Assembly (NCBI GenBank): GCA_022457155.1
Contig: JAJGOT010000156.1
Coordinates: 1,067,501-1,131,500 of the forward strand
Direction of reading: 5' to 3'
Source of the DNA: Cladopsammia gracilis
Taxonomy: Eukaryota > Cnidaria > Anthozoa > Scleractinia > Dendrophylliidae
Length of the DNA stretch: 64,000 bases
Part shown: positions 62,353 through 64,000 of the stretch, piece by piece
How the letters are laid out: every line of letters starts with the position of its first letter
Position numbering within the stretch: the first letter of the stretch is position 1
Position numbers and translations under genes: made by a program
The notes under the pieces: generated by a model
Databases searched by the model: none
Seen by the model: the letters and a program-made list of their open reading frames with translations, nothing else
Told to the model about the DNA's origin: nothing

Positions 62353-63207
62353 ATGACAGTTATTGTTTTGCTCCTGTCAATATTAATCCTTCAGGATTTG
62401 ATCGGATTCTTCTTTAATATACGAATGCTTCTGAGCTGCTTTACGAACAAAGGAAAGCCTGAAAAGCACGCACATCTTAAAAAATACAGGATGGTAACAA
62501 GTTGCCAGTTTGTTTATCAAGTCACAATTCTCGTCATGAATACTATTAATGCACTACGTGATATACTCGCGATCGATGCCCAACACGAAGAATACTGTAG
62601 TGCCTTCCAAGCGGTGATGATTTCCATAAACGTTCTCCTGCTTTTCAACCTAACGGCGATATCAGTGATCTACTTCTGTTTCGAAATGCAGGATAGAAAA
62701 AGTCAGTTTTCAAGCAGCCTTGTAGCCTCAGTCGCGTTAGCTTTGGGAATTATTGTTTCCATAATTTTAGCGTGGTTTGGTTGCTCAAGCTATTCAGAGT
62801 TTTTATTCAGAGCGTCCATCGCTGGTTTGTCGGCATGTGTCGTTGCAGCTTTCTCGCTTTGTATAGCGTGGTTGTGTTCTAGTTTACATCTCAATCACCC
62901 CACCCAAAAACCTATGGCAAAAACATCGCAACTGCGGACGTGTTTGAAAGATAACAAGGAAACCACCGTTTTGATTATGGTTACGTTTCTGTGCCTCGCG
63001 GCAACATTTTCCCTTTACGCTGATCCTAATAACCTTTACGGCATAAAACTGATCTTTGCTAATTTTATTTGCCAGTTTTCAGTGAACTTTTCCGTTGGTA
63101 TCTCGTTGCCTGTATCCTTCAAGGATTTAATTGAATCGAGCTATATGGACCAAGATGAGATGGAAAATTTGTTCTCTGAATGCAGCAGGGAACAGGTTGA
63201 AGCGTAA
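62353..63207 (+). CDS. Intronless seven-helix membrane protein, divergent GPCR-like
   Basis: 284 codons from the ATG at 62,353. Seven hydrophobic segments at about residues 1-24, 46-66, 80-108, 122-143, 148-175, 200-222 and 228-252. The N-terminus is nearly absent. A Cys at the start of helix 3 (EEYCSAFQ) and one after helix 4 (AWFGCSS) could form the usual extracellular disulphide. DRY is replaced by FEMQ-like sequence and NPxxY by LPVSFKD, so if it is a rhodopsin-class receptor it is a diverged one. The C-tail is short and acidic (MDQDEMENLF). AATAAA follows at about 63,259. No ligand can be inferred. Single-exon receptors of this sort are common in cnidarians. Confidence 0.8.
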   Translation: MTVIVLLLSILILQDLIGFFFNIRMLLSCFTNKGKPEKHAHLKKYRMVTSCQFVYQVTILVMNTINALRDILAIDAQHEEYCSAFQAVMISINVLLLFNLTAISVIYFCFEMQDRKSQFSSSLVASVALALGIIVSIILAWFGCSSYSEFLFRASIAGLSACVVAAFSLCIAWLCSSLHLNHPTQKPMAKTSQLRTCLKDNKETTVLIMVTFLCLAATFSLYADPNNLYGIKLIFANFICQFSVNFSVGISLPVSFKDLIESSYMDQDEMENLFSECSREQVEA

Positions 63208-63259
63208 CCATTATAACACTAACCAAGTTTAAATTAAGACAACTCACAAATACTATAGA

Positions 63260-64000
63260 ATAAATACTATATTCATCTCACAAAGACTGTCTTTAATGTG
63301 GACTCGGTCGTTCTAATCTAGGTGACAGGATGTGTTGTTTATTTTCTCCATAAGCTTCTCTACGAAACGTCTCTTTTTTCCTTTTGTTTTTGCTTACAAC
63401 AGCTATTTCAATTTACGTTGTCGGATGAAAGCTCAAAGCCAAGACCGCAAAGCAGTATGGGTAGTTGTAAATGGCCATCCTTGATTCCGGTTGTCAGTGC
63501 GGGCGCGACGAAAAATGGGCGACAGTACTAAAGACGTTCGCCTCCTTTTTTTAAAGGAGGGAAACAAAAAAAACAGACTCGAATAAGATGGCCTGCAAAG
63601 CGTTCCTTTACTTGACAGTGTGGGGAGATAAAGCAGTTAGGGAGCTTAAGCAGTCACGACAGCGGAGGCAACGAAAAGGGCACAAAACAATAGACAATAC
63701 CTCTGCACATGCGTTTTACATTTTGGTACATTTCTTTACGTACCATTCACTGCAAAACAACAACGTCAAATTATCAAATTATAGGTTTTGTGGAGAACAT
63801 GAACACACGACAGTTAATTTTCCTTTCTCTATTTGAACTTGAAAACCGTCTCTACAGATTAAGCTCCTGGACAATCCAGTCACGTTAGATAAACTAAACA
63901 AATTGGAACAACCGCAAAGTAGTTAAAAACAGAAAGGATCCTTGGTGTTGTTATCGTGGTTGATTACGCTCCCTATTGTTGATTTTGGTGAATTTATGCA
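63260..64000. other. Downstream flank, no gene supported
   Basis: Two short open frames (63,322-63,531, 63,588-63,836) have no recognisable domains. Nothing else seen. Confidence 0.4.

Overview
The window is animal nuclear DNA, most likely from a stony coral or another anthozoan. The evidence is indirect: intron-rich genes with GT-AG junctions, animal-type prohibitin and RPS26 proteins, and dense mobile DNA of marine-invertebrate type (Ty3 LTR element, several non-LTR clades, a Penelope-like fragment with a hammerhead core, a tRNA-like SINE, many foldback MITEs). No species can be named from sequence alone. All exon models were built by eye from splice motifs, reading phase and protein similarity, with no transcript data.

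Layout. 1-9,094 (-): prohibitin (PHB1-type), exons 1-3; the rest lies before base 1. Its second intron carries a young 6-kb Ty3 LTR retrotransposon in antisense (376-6,344; 149-bp LTRs with one mismatch; pol broken by one stop). 9,095-9,228: a short head-to-head promoter shared with ribosomal protein S26. 9,229-12,959 (+): RPS26, four exons, complete. 13,000-18,800: intergenic DNA with a 282-bp inverted duplication, MITEs and a minisatellite. 18,895-47,861 (-): the 3' part (13 exons, 1,023 codons) of a large coiled-coil protein gene. I could not name it, but all exon phases join. Its introns hold most of the repeats: a Tx1/L1-like LINE, minisatellites of 17, 20, 21, about 82 and about 94 bp, two SINE copies, poly-G-ended elements with 8-bp duplications, TA-duplicating MITEs, and LINE tails. 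48,000-50,000: MITEs and repeats. 50,008-57,410: a large inverted-repeat structure whose arms contain 3 and 7 copies of a 210-bp tandem unit. 57,405-57,725: a Penelope-like tail with a hammerhead motif. 57,900-61,950: LINE pieces, a 671-bp TIR element and foldbacks. 62,353-63,207 (+): an intronless seven-helix membrane protein.

Functionally, prohibitin (mitochondrial inner-membrane scaffold) and RPS26 (40S subunit) are housekeeping genes sharing a promoter. The coiled-coil and seven-helix genes have no visible link to them. What stands out most is the transposon biology: nested insertions whose target duplications, and in one case an internal empty-site control, can be read directly.
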